Counted from the stretch's first letter, positions 27,301 through 35,597 are shown. The stretch: DNA of 64,000 nucleotides from Liolophura sinensis (GCF_032854445.1 NC_088301.1:6124044-6188043), one strand, 5' to 3'. Made by a program: numbers and translations. Notes: a model not told the origin generated them from the letters alone.

Positions 27301-30300
27301 CAGTCCAGCCCAGTTCTGTCACACATGAGTATCCTTACCGCAATGGTCAATGCAGCCCAGCCCAGTTCTGTCACACATGCGTATTCTTACCGCAATGGTC
27401 AAGGCAGTCCAGCCCAGTTCTGTCACACATGAGTATTCTTACTGCAATGGTCAAGGGAGTTCAGCCCAGTTCGATCACACATGAGTATTCTTACCGCAAT
27501 GGTCAAGGCAGTCCAGCCCAGTTCGGTCACACATGAGTATTCTTACCGCAATGATCAAGGGAGTTCAGCCCAGTTCGGACACACATGAGTATTCTTACCG
27601 CAATGGTCAAGGGAGTTCAGCCCAGTTCTGTCACACATGAGTATTCTTACCGCAATGGTCAAGGCAGTCCAGCCCAGTTCTGTCACACATGAGTATTCTT
27701 ACTGCAATGGTCAAGGGAGTTCAGCCCAGTTCTGTCACACATGACTATTCTTACCGCAATGGTCAAGGCAGTCCAGCCCAGTTCTGTCACACATGAGTAT
27801 TCTTACCGCAATGGTCAAGGGAGTTCAGCCCAGTTCTGTCACACATGAGTATTCTTACCGCAATGGTCAAGGCAGTCCAGTCCAGTTCTGTCACACATGA
27901 GTATTCTTACCGCAATGGTCAAGGCAGCCCAGTCCAGTTTTGTCATACATGAGTATCCTTACCACAATGGTCAAGGCAGTCCAGCCCAGTTCTGTCACAC
28001 ATGAGTATTCTTACTGCAATGGTCAAGGCAGTCCAGCCCAGTTCTGTCACACATGAGTATTCTTACCGCAATGGTCAAGGCAGTCCAGCCCAGTTCTGTC
28101 ACACATGAGTATTCTTACTGCAATGGTCAAGGCAGCCCAGTCCAGTTCTGTCATACATGAGTATCCTTACCACAATGGTCAAGGCAGTCCAGCCCAGTTC
28201 TGTCACACATGAGTATTCTTACTGCAATGGTCAAGGCAGTCCAGCCCAGTTCTGTCACACATGAGTATTCTTACCGCAATGGTCAAGGCAGTCCAGCCCA
28301 GTTCTGTCACACATGAGTATTCTTACCGCTGACAGACATCAGTGTTCTTACTGTAATAGCCATGGCGGCCTCGCCCACCTATGGCACATATTAGTGTTCT
28401 TACCGCAATGGTCATGGAACCCCTGCCCAACTCTATCAGACATCACTGTGCTCACCACAATGGTTATGCCCCCCCCCCTCCTCCAGCTCTGTCAAACATC
28501 AGTGCAATGGACATGGCAGTCCCACCCAGCTCTGTCAGATATCAGTGTTCTTACAGTAATGGTCATGGGAGTCCCGCACAACTCTGTCAGACATGAGTGT
28601 TCCTACTGCAATAGTCATAGCAGTTCCGCCCAACTCTGTCAGACATCAATGTTCTTATCGTAATGGTCATGGCACACCCGCCCAGCTTCGTCAGACATGA
28701 GTGTTCTTAGCCAAATGTTCATGGCATTTTCGCACAGCCCTGTCAGATATAAGTGTTCTTACAGCAATGGTCATGGCACTCCCGCCTATCTCTGTCAAAC
28801 ATGAGTGTTCTGACTGTTATGTTCATGGCAGTTCCACCCAGCTCTGTCAGACATCAGTGTGGTTATCGCAATGGTCATGGCACCTCCGCCCAGTTTCGTC
28901 AGACATGAGTGTTCTTAGCGCAATAATCTTGGTATTCCTGCACAGCTCTGTCAGATATAAGTGTTCTTACCGCAATGGTCATGGCACCCCGCACAGTTCT
29001 GTCAGACATGAGTGTTCTTACCGCAATTGCCATGGCAGCCCCTGCGAATTCTACCCGGCTGAGATGACCGCAGAAGATCAAACTGGTTGATCCAAATATG
29101 TTCAGAAGCAATGTTGTCGATACCTGGGGAGAGACGATGTATACTCTGTTTAAACTCTGTGTGTGTTTAGAGGGGGGTGGGAGCGGTGCGGGCGGACGTT
29201 GTCAGCTTGTCAAATACATGACGCAATGCAAATTTTTTTTGGCCCAACCTCTCATTTATATCTTTATTACTCTTGAAAATGAGAAAAATAATTTTCGCCT
29301 GATTTTATTGTAGCAATACAATCAATCGCTTTCACAATCTTTAACAACTTCATCCAAGCTCACTTATGTATAGAATATATTTATATCAAAATGTATGCCT
29401 GGGTAAAAGTAAAGAGTCGTGTTCACTTGTTCTAGATTATTAGCAGACAACCAACTATTAACACGGAAATACCCACCGTTGGCCAAGCTATTTTCCAGAG
29501 ATGCTTAAACTCTTTTTTGAACCCTGATGGAAATAGGTAGCTGGATAGCCAGTTCGAACGTGAACGGGTTTCCTCTGAAGAACATTAAGCGGAAATCAAG
29601 ATAATTTTCATTTAATCCTATAGGGCCTACTGGTTGATTAGTTACAGCGATGTAACATTAAAATTACCACGAATCTGTCAAATTCAACATCATTGTGAGG
29701 TGCATGGTTACGATTTCGGACAGCCGCGTGGTTGGTGGCGGGGCGGGGTGGGTGGGTGGGGGTAGAGGAGTGGCATTAGCTCTGGACCTATTTGATGTAT
29801 ACGGTGAAGCCAACTATGCTCCAAAGGTCAAAAAAATACTTTAGTCTTTCTATCTAGATGTCTATTACAAGCTTAAATACTGACTATTTACAAGTACAGT
29901 TTCATAGTTGCATTCCATGAATTCACGGAATTCATGAATTTATTTTTGTGAGAAGAATTTTGGATAGCCTTGTGGCTATTGGGGGGATGAGCTTTATAGT
30001 CGTGGACGTCTCTGGTATTGTGTAGGAAATGAGGCATATGTCATGTTTAATGTTAATGAGGAAAGCGTGGTTTACCATTTTTGACAGCCGCGTGGTTATT
30101 GGGCGATATGCTTAGGTGAGGATATCCTTGCTATGGTGCAGGAAATAACACATGCGTCAAGGTGAATGTTTATGTGAAACCATGTTTATGAGTTCGGACT
30201 GCTACGTGGTTGGTGCAGATAAGGCTGTAATAGGTGTGGACATGCTTGGTATAGTGTAGGAAATAACATCTGTGTCAAGGTCAATGTTGAAGCATGGTTA

Positions 30301-31498
30301 CGAGTCGCGTGGTTATCGGGCAATAAGCTTAGTGGAGGACATCCCTGGATCAACGTCAGTGTTTATGTAAAAATATGGTTATGATTTTGAAAAGTTTACT
30401 GAGGGATAAACTTGGCTGAGGACATCCTTTATATGGTGTCAGCAATAGCATGTGCGTCAGGGTCAACGTTTATGTGGGAAGAATGCTTACGATTTTGGAC
30501 AGCCGCACGTTGATTGAGGGATAAGTTTAGGTGATGACGTCCATGGTATGTTAGATATTCTGAGCTGTGTTTATGTTTTCCGGACATTGAAGTTTGGTAC
30601 AATAAAATTCGTTATGCTTCAATGTTCTTTAGAAATCCGGATAGATCAACACAAGGGCAGGTAATACAATCGAATAGAAAGTGCAGTTTTGAAAGCGCTC
30701 ATTATTTACATTACCTGCATAACTTGTTATCTATCTGACTGACATCTGATAAAGTCTTGTAACCCCCGATATTACCCTCAAATCTGAAGACTGAATAGCT
30801 TATTTCCATACCTCCTTGCTAGAACACACCACAAATAAAACCTATGGAGCACAAAATATGTCGTGTTTATGGATCTTTATTGTAAAATTCTAAATAATCT
30901 TATGGTGGGATTTTGTGGAAAACTAACACCAATAAATTTTAGCCCCAAACCAGTTGGCAACCATCGCTATTTAGCACGCTATTGCCAAAACTACATTTGA
31001 CTACCTACAGATTTGTGAGGCGGAAAGGCAGTTCATCAGCACCCTACATTAAGGTTCTCCGCAGTGAAAATAAATGAAAAGAAAATCAGTTCCCGAAACA
31101 TTTTAAACAGTTTTGAAAGTTTTTCCCCCCCATTCAATGTTGCACTGAAATAATTTAGTCGCATGGAACATTTCAATGGGTTAAAGGAATATTTCGATGG
31201 TGTTCAAGCACAATGGAGTCACAATATGTCCACTATCTATTTTATTTATTTATTTATCTGATTGGTGTTTTATGTCGTACTCAAGAATATTTCACTTTTA
31301 CGACGGCGGCATTTATGTATTTTAATCTATATAAGGGTAACAGGTGCAGCTAATAACACTCGTACACAATAACTTACCTTTTCCTATTGATCCATAGGTT
31401 TTAGCGGCTTCTCCATCCGTTGCTTTTGACTTCCATGTAAACTTGTTGGTATCGTATCCAGATGTCATACGAGCCGAAACATGGCTTTTCGTTGGCAT
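755..31498 (-). CDS. SLC47A: MATE-family multidrug and toxin extrusion transporter (18 exons)
   Basis: This gene encodes an SLC47/MATE proton-coupled organic-cation efflux carrier of the plasma membrane. Exons in transcript order: 31498-31378, 29523-29477, 29123-29022, 25735-25667, 20932-20884, 20406-20307, 19944-19902, 19016-18972, 18747-18650, 18149-18052, 17711-17598, 16323-16256, 9273-9165, 8801-8726, 8064-7995, 7004-6872, 1437-1343 and 841-755. Every junction is GT-AG and every phase agrees. The first 17 exons total 1437 nt (479 codons), and the last adds 28 codons and a TGA, giving 507 residues. Landmarks are [12 protein letters not shown] (TM1-2), [48 protein letters not shown] and [14 protein letters not shown]. 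The last exon could instead splice at GTAACT (784). The family is certain; exact ends and orthology to SLC47A1 or SLC47A2 are not. Confidence 0.9.
1343..1437 (-). CDS. MATE exon 17 (residues 448-479)
   Basis: The exon encodes [20 protein letters not shown] followed by [11 protein letters not shown], the typical MATE C-terminal helix and DW motif. It starts in phase 1 and ends in phase 0, with acceptor TTTCAG and donor GTGAG. Confidence 0.9.
1531..1627. repeat. Perfect 46-bp inverted repeat with 5-bp loop
   Basis: The left arm 1531-1576 and right arm 1582-1627 are exact reverse complements over 46 bp, separated by GACTA. The symmetry does not extend outward. It lies 94 bp upstream of MATE exon 17 in the intron, so the pre-mRNA would carry a very stable hairpin. 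Confidence 0.9.
3130..3205. repeat. 18-bp tandem repeat
   Basis: About four copies of CAGTGGCCTATACATGTA with small changes. Confidence 0.8.
3600..4800 (+). mobile_element. Tyrosine-recombinase retrotransposon relic (DIRS/Ngaro-like)
   Basis: Two domains survive in frame-broken form. Near 3860-4130 the translation gives [17 protein letters not shown], then [14 protein letters not shown], then after a frameshift [16 protein letters not shown]. This is the RNase H-like region typical of DIRS/Ngaro elements. Near 4400-4740 it gives [20 protein letters not shown] followed by a [11 protein letters not shown] strand, matching the tyrosine-recombinase segment with the RxGE box. No terminal repeats or RT are recognised. 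The element is clearly dead. DIRS versus Ngaro or another YR class is not resolved. Confidence 0.65.
4985..5055. repeat. AACAACAAATGC-rich microsatellite
   Basis: Short tandem tract of AAC/GCA triplets of about 12-bp periodicity. Confidence 0.7.
6872..7004 (-). CDS. MATE exon 16 (residues 404-448)
   Basis: The exon encodes [20 protein letters not shown] and then a helix ending KLGAIG. GGILRGxGRQ-GA is a diagnostic MATE motif in the second bundle. Acceptor TTTGTACAG, donor GTAAGG; phase 0 to 1. Confidence 0.95.
7196..7260 (+). mobile_element. tRNA-SINE tail fragment
   Basis: The sequence ATATTCTTGAGTACGGCG followed by CCAATGAAATAAATAAATTA matches the 3' end of the SINE seen complete at 43122 and 49347. 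It lies in MATE intron 15, which otherwise shows nothing. Confidence 0.7.
7995..8064 (-). CDS. MATE exon 15 (residues 380-403)
   Basis: The exon encodes [20 protein letters not shown] followed by SSM, the helix preceding the GGxLRG motif. Acceptor TTTCAG, donor GTAAGT. The phases join exons 14 and 16 exactly. Confidence 0.9.
8726..8801 (-). CDS. MATE exon 14 (residues 355-380)
   Basis: The exon encodes [20 protein letters not shown] ending FTSD, matching the MATE helix that ends in an FTxD motif. Only this frame joins the neighbours (phase 1 to 2). The homopolymer of Ts inside it is the one place a sequencing error could matter. Confidence 0.85.
9165..9273 (-). CDS. MATE exon 13 (residues 319-355)
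   Basis: The exon encodes [20 protein letters not shown] and [16 protein letters not shown]. VRVGNxLGAGD-like is the strongest signature of the family. The donor is GTTAGT. The acceptor TTTTAG at 9274 keeps the alignment length of family members; the alternative CAACAG acceptor would drop two residues. Confidence 0.95.
10369..10403. repeat. Hairpin in the LINE 5' region
   Basis: CTCGCCCTGGCCCACAA pairs with TTGTGGGCAGGGCGAG with one bulged base and almost no loop. It lies about 30 bp before the ORF1 ATG. Confidence 0.8.
10433..11908 (+). pseudogene. LINE ORF1 (gag-like, CCHC) with premature stop
   Basis: An ATG at 10433 opens a frame reading [19 protein letters not shown] that is broken by TAA at 10559-10561. 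It then continues open in the same frame to 11908. The body has a predicted RNA-binding N-terminal part and two CCHC zinc knuckles ([14 protein letters not shown] and [14 protein letters not shown]). An Asp/Asn-rich low-complexity stretch follows, then a serine-rich tail ending in a basic [13 protein letters not shown]1 proteins of this kind bind the element's own RNA. The stop lies 5 bp upstream of the first position from which the frame stays open. Confidence 0.8.
11918..13090 (+). pseudogene. LINE ORF2, endonuclease part
   Basis: ORF2 starts 9 bp after the ORF1 stop. The AP-endonuclease motifs are intact: WNCRG near the start, [24 protein letters not shown] and GSDHFPTI. This enzyme nicks target DNA for target-primed reverse transcription. 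The frame is lost between about 13063 and 13090, where the RT part continues in another frame. Confidence 0.85.
13078..15546 (+). pseudogene. LINE ORF2, RT-RNase H part with mutated active site
   Basis: The reverse transcriptase shows [20 protein letters not shown] and [10 protein letters not shown]. The catalytic box reads SLFVDYLGI where family members have [YF]xDD, so the second Asp is Tyr. RNase H residues are present ([33 protein letters not shown]). [18 protein letters not shown] zinc motif lies near the C-terminus. The frame shifts relative to the endonuclease part, so the protein is broken as well as RT-dead. Confidence 0.85.
16256..16323 (-). CDS. MATE exon 12 (residues 296-318)
   Basis: The exon encodes [20 protein letters not shown] then CL, equivalent to the ILGMVELGAQS region of animal MATEs. 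Acceptor TTCAAG, donor GTAAGT, phase 1 to 0. The acidic residues expected in this helix are replaced by Gln (see findings). Confidence 0.85.
17055..17345 (+). mobile_element. SINE with GACGTTAAACCCCAA tail
   Basis: The 3' half reads TACGACGTTAAACCCCAAGC then CATTCACTCACTCA, a SINE tail widespread in molluscs. The middle (CTCGCTTGGCGTTCAGCA) is shared with the copy at 44108. The tRNA head is truncated or lost. It lies in MATE intron 11, whose remainder (16324-17054, 17346-17597) shows nothing. Confidence 0.75.
17598..17711 (-). CDS. MATE exon 11 (residues 258-296)
   Basis: The exon encodes [20 protein letters not shown], then [14 protein letters not shown]. The two glutamates of the MEWWxxE motif, which are needed for transport in characterised MATEs, are kept. 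Acceptor TTCCAG, donor GTAAGA. Confidence 0.95.
17855..17932 (+). mobile_element. tRNA-SINE tail fragment
   Basis: AATGCTAGCCGTTGAAGTAT, AAATATTCTCGAATAAGGCG and an AAATAAATAAAT end match the SINE 3' part. It sits in the 340-bp intron between exons 10 and 11. Confidence 0.7.
18052..18149 (-). CDS. MATE exon 10 (residues 225-258)
   Basis: The exon encodes [20 protein letters not shown] and [13 protein letters not shown], the helix ending in the MATE H-x-x-TWxG motif. Acceptor CTGCAG, donor GTGAGA. The next 500 bp (intron 9) shows nothing. Confidence 0.9.
18650..18747 (-). CDS. MATE exon 9 (residues 193-225)
   Basis: The exon encodes [20 protein letters not shown] and [13 protein letters not shown]. 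Donor GTAGGT is chosen over the next GT because it keeps frame and avoids a TAG. Phase 0 to 2. Confidence 0.85.
18972..19016 (-). CDS. MATE exon 8 (residues 178-192)
   Basis: A 45-bp micro-exon encoding [15 protein letters not shown], equivalent to the LLxKYLQxQ motif of MATEs. Acceptor TTTCAG, donor GTAAGC, phase 0 on both sides. Confidence 0.85.
19525..19575 (+). mobile_element. tRNA-SINE tail fragment
   Basis: Sequence CTGGCCACCGTCGAATGAGT through TACGGCGTAAAACTT matches the SINE 3' part. Confidence 0.65.
19690..19822 (+). mobile_element. tRNA-SINE, 3' half
   Basis: Matches the body and tail of the full copies (CGTACGTGGGAATG, GTGGGTTTCCCCCAGGCTCT, CCTCCCACCATAATGCTGGC, TTGAGCACGGTGTAAAAC). 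The tRNA head is missing. Confidence 0.8.
19902..19944 (-). CDS. MATE exon 7 (residues 163-177)
   Basis: A 43-bp micro-exon encoding [14 protein letters not shown]. Acceptor TTTTCAG, donor GTGAGT; phase 2 to 0. It continues the SxxVSR sequence at the end of exon 6. Confidence 0.85.
20307..20406 (-). CDS. MATE exon 6 (residues 130-163)
   Basis: The exon encodes [20 protein letters not shown] and [13 protein letters not shown], a helix followed by the conserved Q-x-x-x-VSR loop. Acceptor CACAG, donor GTAAAA. Confidence 0.9.
20465..20893. repeat. 217-bp tandem duplication including a splice donor
   Basis: Two nearly identical copies, about 20465-20680 and 20682-20893, are offset by 217 bp. The copy nearer the exon includes the last 9 nt of MATE exon 5 and its GTATGT donor. 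The downstream copy repeats TACAAAGAG|GTATGTAGG, creating a decoy donor at 20667-20666. The copies differ by only a few bases, so the event is recent. Confidence 0.9.
20884..20932 (-). CDS. MATE exon 5 (residues 114-130)
   Basis: A 49-bp exon encoding [17 protein letters not shown], the MATE AFGxxN...G.xLQRG motif. Acceptor ACATACAG, donor GTATGT. Confidence 0.9.
21228..21309. repeat. (TA)n microsatellite
   Basis: About 40 TA units, uninterrupted, directly abutting the left end of the mariner-like element. Confidence 0.95.
21311..22018 (+). mobile_element. Mariner-like element with long inverted repeats, non-autonomous
   Basis: The outer ends GTGCATCAA...CTCC and, reverse-complemented, GTGCATCAAGTTCCCCC start inverted repeats that stay recognisably homologous for about 215 bp (for example GATATTTGCCCAAGCGTTCT against GATATTTGCACAGTCGTTGT). 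The core near 21605-21770 encodes [20 protein letters not shown] and a KRLINS end, the C-terminal part of a Tc1/mariner transposase with the D-34 region lost. TA flanks are plausible on both sides. It is a deletion derivative of a larger element. Confidence 0.8.
22455..23195 (-). pseudogene. Reverse-transcriptase relic
   Basis: Minus-strand translation in broken frames gives [29 protein letters not shown] and [17 protein letters not shown]. It ends with [20 protein letters not shown] and a [13 protein letters not shown] tail. This fits a family of metazoan RT proteins with [14 protein letters not shown] and YIDD boxes. Here the second catalytic Asp is Gly, and stops and frameshifts interrupt the ORF. 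I favour a Penelope-like or related element but cannot settle the class. Confidence 0.6.
24610..25580. repeat. 44-bp tandem array (about 21 copies)
   Basis: The unit contains GTCAATCAGCCACTGGCACC and AATTGTGGACGACCAAAGTC. Later copies carry a variant with a 13-14 bp insertion (CCACCAGTTCAGTTCCAAAG). The long open frame across it is a by-product of a unit that lacks stops and is not coding. It starts about 87 bp inside intron 4 from the exon-4 donor. Confidence 0.9.
25667..25735 (-). CDS. MATE exon 4 (residues 91-113)
   Basis: The exon encodes [20 protein letters not shown] then FPQ, the MATE GxGxSSACDTxxxQ motif. Acceptor TTTCACCAG, donor GTACGT; phase 0. Confidence 0.95.
25736..29021. other. 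MATE intron 3
   Basis: The intron is mostly the splice-donor minisatellite (about 26640-29045). The first part in coordinates (25736-26640) shows nothing recognisable. Confidence 0.7.
26640..29045. repeat. 52-bp minisatellite derived from the exon-3 donor region
   Basis: About 46 copies. On the minus strand each unit reads like CCATTGCG|GTAAGAATACTC followed by ATGTGTGACAGAACT and a GGGCTGGACTGCCTTGA segment. The exon-proximal end merges with the real exon 3 end, GCCATGGCAATTGCG|GTAAG. Outer copies (26640-27050 and 28320-29020) are more diverged and closer to the exon. Central copies are near-identical, the pattern of recent central expansion. Nearly all copies keep the GTAAG core. Confidence 0.95.
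29022..29123 (-). CDS. MATE exon 3 (residues 57-90)
   Basis: The exon encodes [20 protein letters not shown] and [14 protein letters not shown], the conserved TM1-TM2 region with the FCGHLxxxE motif. Acceptor CTCTCCCCAG, donor GTAAGA; phase 0 on both sides. Its last 22 nt are the seed of the adjacent minisatellite. Confidence 0.95.
29477..29523 (-). CDS. MATE exon 2 (residues 41-56)
   Basis: A 47-bp exon encoding [16 protein letters not shown], the amphipathic start of the first bundle. Acceptor CCATCAG, donor GTGGGT; phase 1 to 0. Confidence 0.85.
29690..30560. repeat. Degenerate tandem array, unit about 115-120 bp
   Basis: Roughly seven diverged copies sharing GACAGCCGCGTGGTTATTGG, ATAAGCTTAGGTGAGGACAT and GTGTAGGAAATAACA motifs. 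It fills about half of MATE intron 1. Confidence 0.8.
31237..31312 (-). mobile_element. tRNA-SINE tail fragment
   Basis: TTTATTTATTTATCTGATTG, GTGTTTTATGTCGTACTCAA and ACGACGGCGGC match the SINE 3' end in reverse. Confidence 0.75.
31378..31498 (-). CDS. MATE exon 1 (residues 1-40)
   Basis: The ATG at 31498 starts [15 protein letters not shown], a hydrophilic cytosolic N-terminus ending [10 protein letters not shown]. Donor GTAAGT; phase 1 matches exon 2. An in-frame second ATG at codon 11 is an alternative start. The 5' UTR and promoter are not recognised. Confidence 0.75.
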
Positions 31499-32795
31499 TA
31501 GGTTATATCACCCCTTAGCAGACATACCTATATGTGAACGAGTCAATCCGGAACTGTTGCAAGCTCCTGCCGTGTTAATTTAACCTTAAATGTGTCAATT
31601 ATGTATTTTCGCCTGAGGGCATCAGCAACCGACAGACTTGATGAAACAGATAAAATAGCTCCCACAGCTCGCTACTGTGTATCCCTATGACAAAGCTCCC
31701 ACTATAGAATAGAGGATTTAAACAATAGTATATAATTCAGAAGCTGCCGTCAGAGTAACAGTCCTGTTAGCCAATTGCCTGAGAATTTGTTGGTAAATTG
31801 ATTTAGTCATTTCTAATAGTGAAGACAGATAAACGTAAAAGATACACAAGAGTTACAAGGTGGAATTTGCGTAACACAAAATGGCAATGTAGAATCAAAA
31901 GAATCGCAGTTACCTGCCTTGCTCGTGCTCTGGATCGTGCCTTTCTCTACCGCATGTGCATTGGTAAAACCTTGTGTCAGATCCTACTGTCAAATAGTAA
32001 ACTCTATATAGATCAGTGTAAAATATATCACACATATTATAATTGTCGTATGTAAACTCAGACGCAGAAGTTGACTGTATAAGCAATGACGCATAATCTC
32101 TATTAGATATACGGTTAGGCGTTATTCGATATGTTATAATGTATGCATTTTTTCACAATTCTGTTCCCGGACTTAAATGTAGTACTGGTATTTACAAAAA
32201 TACACAAACAGTCATTTTTACCACTTACATGTACCATTTGGTTCACTAATATACGCTGTTCAAGTCAACGTTGTATATATTTTATATATGGGTAACAGTA
32301 TATCAAATTTATTAAGCGAGTGGTGTAATTTGCATTTGTTCTGAGCTTTTGATTAGGAAATATGCATCACGAGTTTATAAAGGGTCACGGACTGCATATC
32401 ATAATTTTTGTTATACGGTTTTGGCGGCTGAAAGATAAGACAACGTGTGATTATTTCGCCAAGTATGTAAGTGACATGTGTACATGTCGATATACTCGCA
32501 TATTTCTGATAGGTTTAGAACCGAACCAAATGTTTCACTTAAAGCAATCATAAAGTCAGCCACTACATGTGAATTAATTCCCAAAGTATAGGTTTTCTAA
32601 AAATATTTTAAAAACTAGACTACGCTTATCAACAGAATGAACAGAAAATGAACACGACGCCATTTTTTTAGATACCCTAACGTGACGTCACAAAACAGCT
32701 CTCCTGTACCATCTTTACAAACAATGTACTTGATCGGGCAAGAAAATGAGACACCTACATAAAACATACAAAAACGTCTAACCCCATGCTCAATA

Positions 32796-33030
32796 TTATT
32801 TATTTATTTTATTGGTGTTTTACGCCGTACTCAAGAATATTTCGACGGAGGCCAGCATTATGGTGGGTAAAAACCGGGCAGAGCACATGGGAAACCCACC
32901 ACCATCCGCAGGTTTCTGCAAGACCTTCCCTCCTACGACCGTAGACGAAGCCAGCATGAACTGGACTTTAACTCACTGCGACCACATTGTTGAGAGACTT
33001 CTGGGTCATTATGCTACGCTAGCGCGCTAA
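32796..33030 (-). mobile_element. tRNA-SINE, nearly full length
   Basis: Reads in reverse from the TATTTATTTATTTTATTGGT tail through TACGCCGTACTCAAGAATAT to the tRNA-like head (CATTATGCTACGCTAGCGCG). Confidence 0.85.
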
Positions 33031-33574
33031 CCAACATTCATGCACTGTCCAACGCCGGATTTTAACCAGCATTTCCGGTTGTCTTTGTTGAGGGCCCACG
33101 GAAACCGAACTAACAGGTTACTTCAGATAAAATCTCTAGCTTTGTATGAGTATGAAATAGCATAGAGTGAAGAAAATACAAACATCTCATTATACATGCA
33201 GCTTTTCCGTTATGTTTTATTAGTCAAAAATGTACAAGTGGCGAAGAACAGGATAATAGCCATATAACAGTCATTCGGAAATGAATGTCATTAAATTGCA
33301 CACCCGCCCTATTGCAAATTAAACCATCAATGTTTTTTTTAATTTAAAAAGTGTGGCGTACTCAGTCCCCGTTCTCCTCAAAGGTCTGTGTTCTTTACGT
33401 GGCGTACATATTGCCATATATACAAGCTGTTCCAAATACCAAATGACGATTTTGTGCGGGAGCTGGAGCCGAGTCTGGTGTCTACACCAGGAAAGCTAGA
33501 TGAATAATGTTATTGTTTCTAAACATTTGTTTGTACCGCTCGCCAATAGCACTCCAAAAGCTAGTCCGTTCAAG

Positions 33575-33690
33575 TGACATAATACTATTTCAATTGACAA
33601 AATACTGTTTCAATTGACAAAATACTGCTTCAATTAACAAAAATGTTTCTATTAACAAAATAATGTTTCAATTCACAAAATACTATGTTT
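33575..33690. repeat. 20-bp tandem repeat
   Basis: About five copies of CAATTGACAAAATACTGTTT with point changes. Confidence 0.8.
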
Positions 33691-33789
33691 TCCGAATGAT
33701 GACAAAACAGATCGTACGTTGCTACGAACTAGTACCTTATATATGAAAGACTTGTTTTCTTATGACAACAGGATACTTTTGTTGGTGTA

Positions 33790-34650
33790 ATGGTGTTTCA
33801 TGTTCTCCATTACATAGGATTGTGTTGTCCATAACATAGTATTGCGTGTCCATCACATAAGATTGTGTTCTCCATTACATAAGATTGTGTTGTCCATAAC
33901 ATACCATTGTGTTGTCCATAACACAGTGTTGTGTTGTCCCTAACACAACATTGTGCTGTCCAAAGCATAGCATTGTCTTGTCCATAACATAGTATTGTGT
34001 TGTTCATAACATAGCATTGTGTGGTCTATAACATAGCATTGTGTTGTCTATAACATTGTGTTGTCCATAACATAGTGTTGTGTTGCCCATAACATAGTAT
34101 TGTGTTGTCCATAACATAGTGTTGTCCATAACATAGTGTTGTGTTATCCATAACATAGTATTGTGTTGTCCATAACATAGTGTTGTCCATAACATAGTGC
34201 TGTGTTGTCCATAACATAGTGTTGTGTTGTCCATAACATAGTATTGTGTTGTCCATATCATAGCATTGTGCTGTCCATATCAAAGCATTGTGCTGTCCAT
34301 AACATAGCATTGTTTTGTCCCTATCATAGCATTGTGTTGTCCATAACGCAGTATTGTGTTGTCCAAAGCTTAGTGTTGTTTTGTTTATAACATAACATTG
34401 TGCTGTCCATAACATAGCGTTCTGTTGTCCTCGACATAGCATAGTGTTGTCCACAACATAGTATTGTGTTGTCCACAGCATAGTGTTGTTTTGTCTATAG
34501 CATAATATTGTGTTGTCCATAACATAACGTTCTCTTGTCCACAACATAGTATTGTGGTGCCCAAAGCATAGTGTTGTTTTGTCTATAGCATAGTGTTGCT
34601 TTGTCTATAACATAGTATTGTTTTGTCTATAACTTAGGATTGTCTTGACC
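33790..34650. repeat. 22-bp minisatellite (about 40 copies)
   Basis: Unit like TTGTGTTGTCCATAACATAG with length variants. The minus-strand frames stay open because the unit lacks stops; this is not coding. Confidence 0.9.
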
Positions 34651-34911
34651 ATGACCTAGGCGAGTCGACAAATCCACCAAACCAGTTCCTGCAGATGAAT
34701 TTGCAAGCATTTAAAAATGCTCACAGTGTAGATCATTTATTACGAATGTTGACTGGACGAATAATCTGAAACTATACAACATAATAAATTCATTTGTTTC
34801 AATAGTTTTGCATGTTAGTTATAGGTATAGCAGCCACTGAAATGAACAGAAACTGAAAAGAACGTGAAAATGTATAGAATTAGACTAAAAAAATTAATCT
34901 GTTTAATATAA

Positions 34912-35090
34912 CATAAAACCTGTTGTCTGAGTAACGCTAGAATGTATTCTGTTATTATAACTTAATATTGTGTCACATTCAACATAATTATCTGTTGGTC
35001 TAATAGGATGGTTATGCGGAATTAATAGAATAATCTGCTGCAATAATAGAATACATTTCAGTCTTACTCAGATAACACACTTTCTGTTTA
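34912..35090. mobile_element. MITE-like element, copy 2
   Basis: Inverted ends CCTGTTGTCTGAGTAACGCT and, reverse-complemented, AACAGAAAGTGTGTTATCTG, both continuing into AATGTATTCTRTTAT. It is a shorter relative of the element at 76-400. Confidence 0.6.
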
Positions 35091-35597
35091 ACAGCTTATT
35101 TTTAGTGTCACTGTAGGTCCTGTCTTCTAATATACTTATCCTTCATGATATGCTGCCACTTGTTGAATGTTGGATATATGTTCTCAAAATGTCTTTGGTG
35201 TTTCACAGATTTTCAGCAAGACTTCCAGCTGGTGTAAAATAGTGAAATCGCACCTGTCACTTGGTGGTATTAAAAAGTACCCATATACAGTGTCCTCTGG
35301 GAACACAGATCCAAATACAGATAGTAAGGATTGACCTCTATTCATATCCGTCAGCTTAATAATTCATAGTCCTAAGCTTTTTTTATTTTACCAATATTAG
35401 CATTTTAATTTTCAATATTTTTAACAATTTTTTCTTCAATCACAGCTTGCTGCTGTTAGGATATTTTTTAACCAAGAGTGACTTGGAAACTCCGTATTAC
35501 TAAACCTGAAAGTTAATTAGAAAACTAAATGAAGTATTCAGAAAAGAAAATCACTAATACATATACATATATTTATTTATTTATTCATCTAGTTGTC

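Noticed and set aside
27117-29090. Several 70-139-codon plus-strand frames
   Set aside because: They are the antisense of the splice-donor minisatellite and have no gene-like features.
34026-34547. 173-codon minus-strand frame rich in LCYGQHNTMLWTTQ
   Set aside because: By-product of the 22-bp minisatellite; repeats in overlapping frames, with no start context or splice sites.
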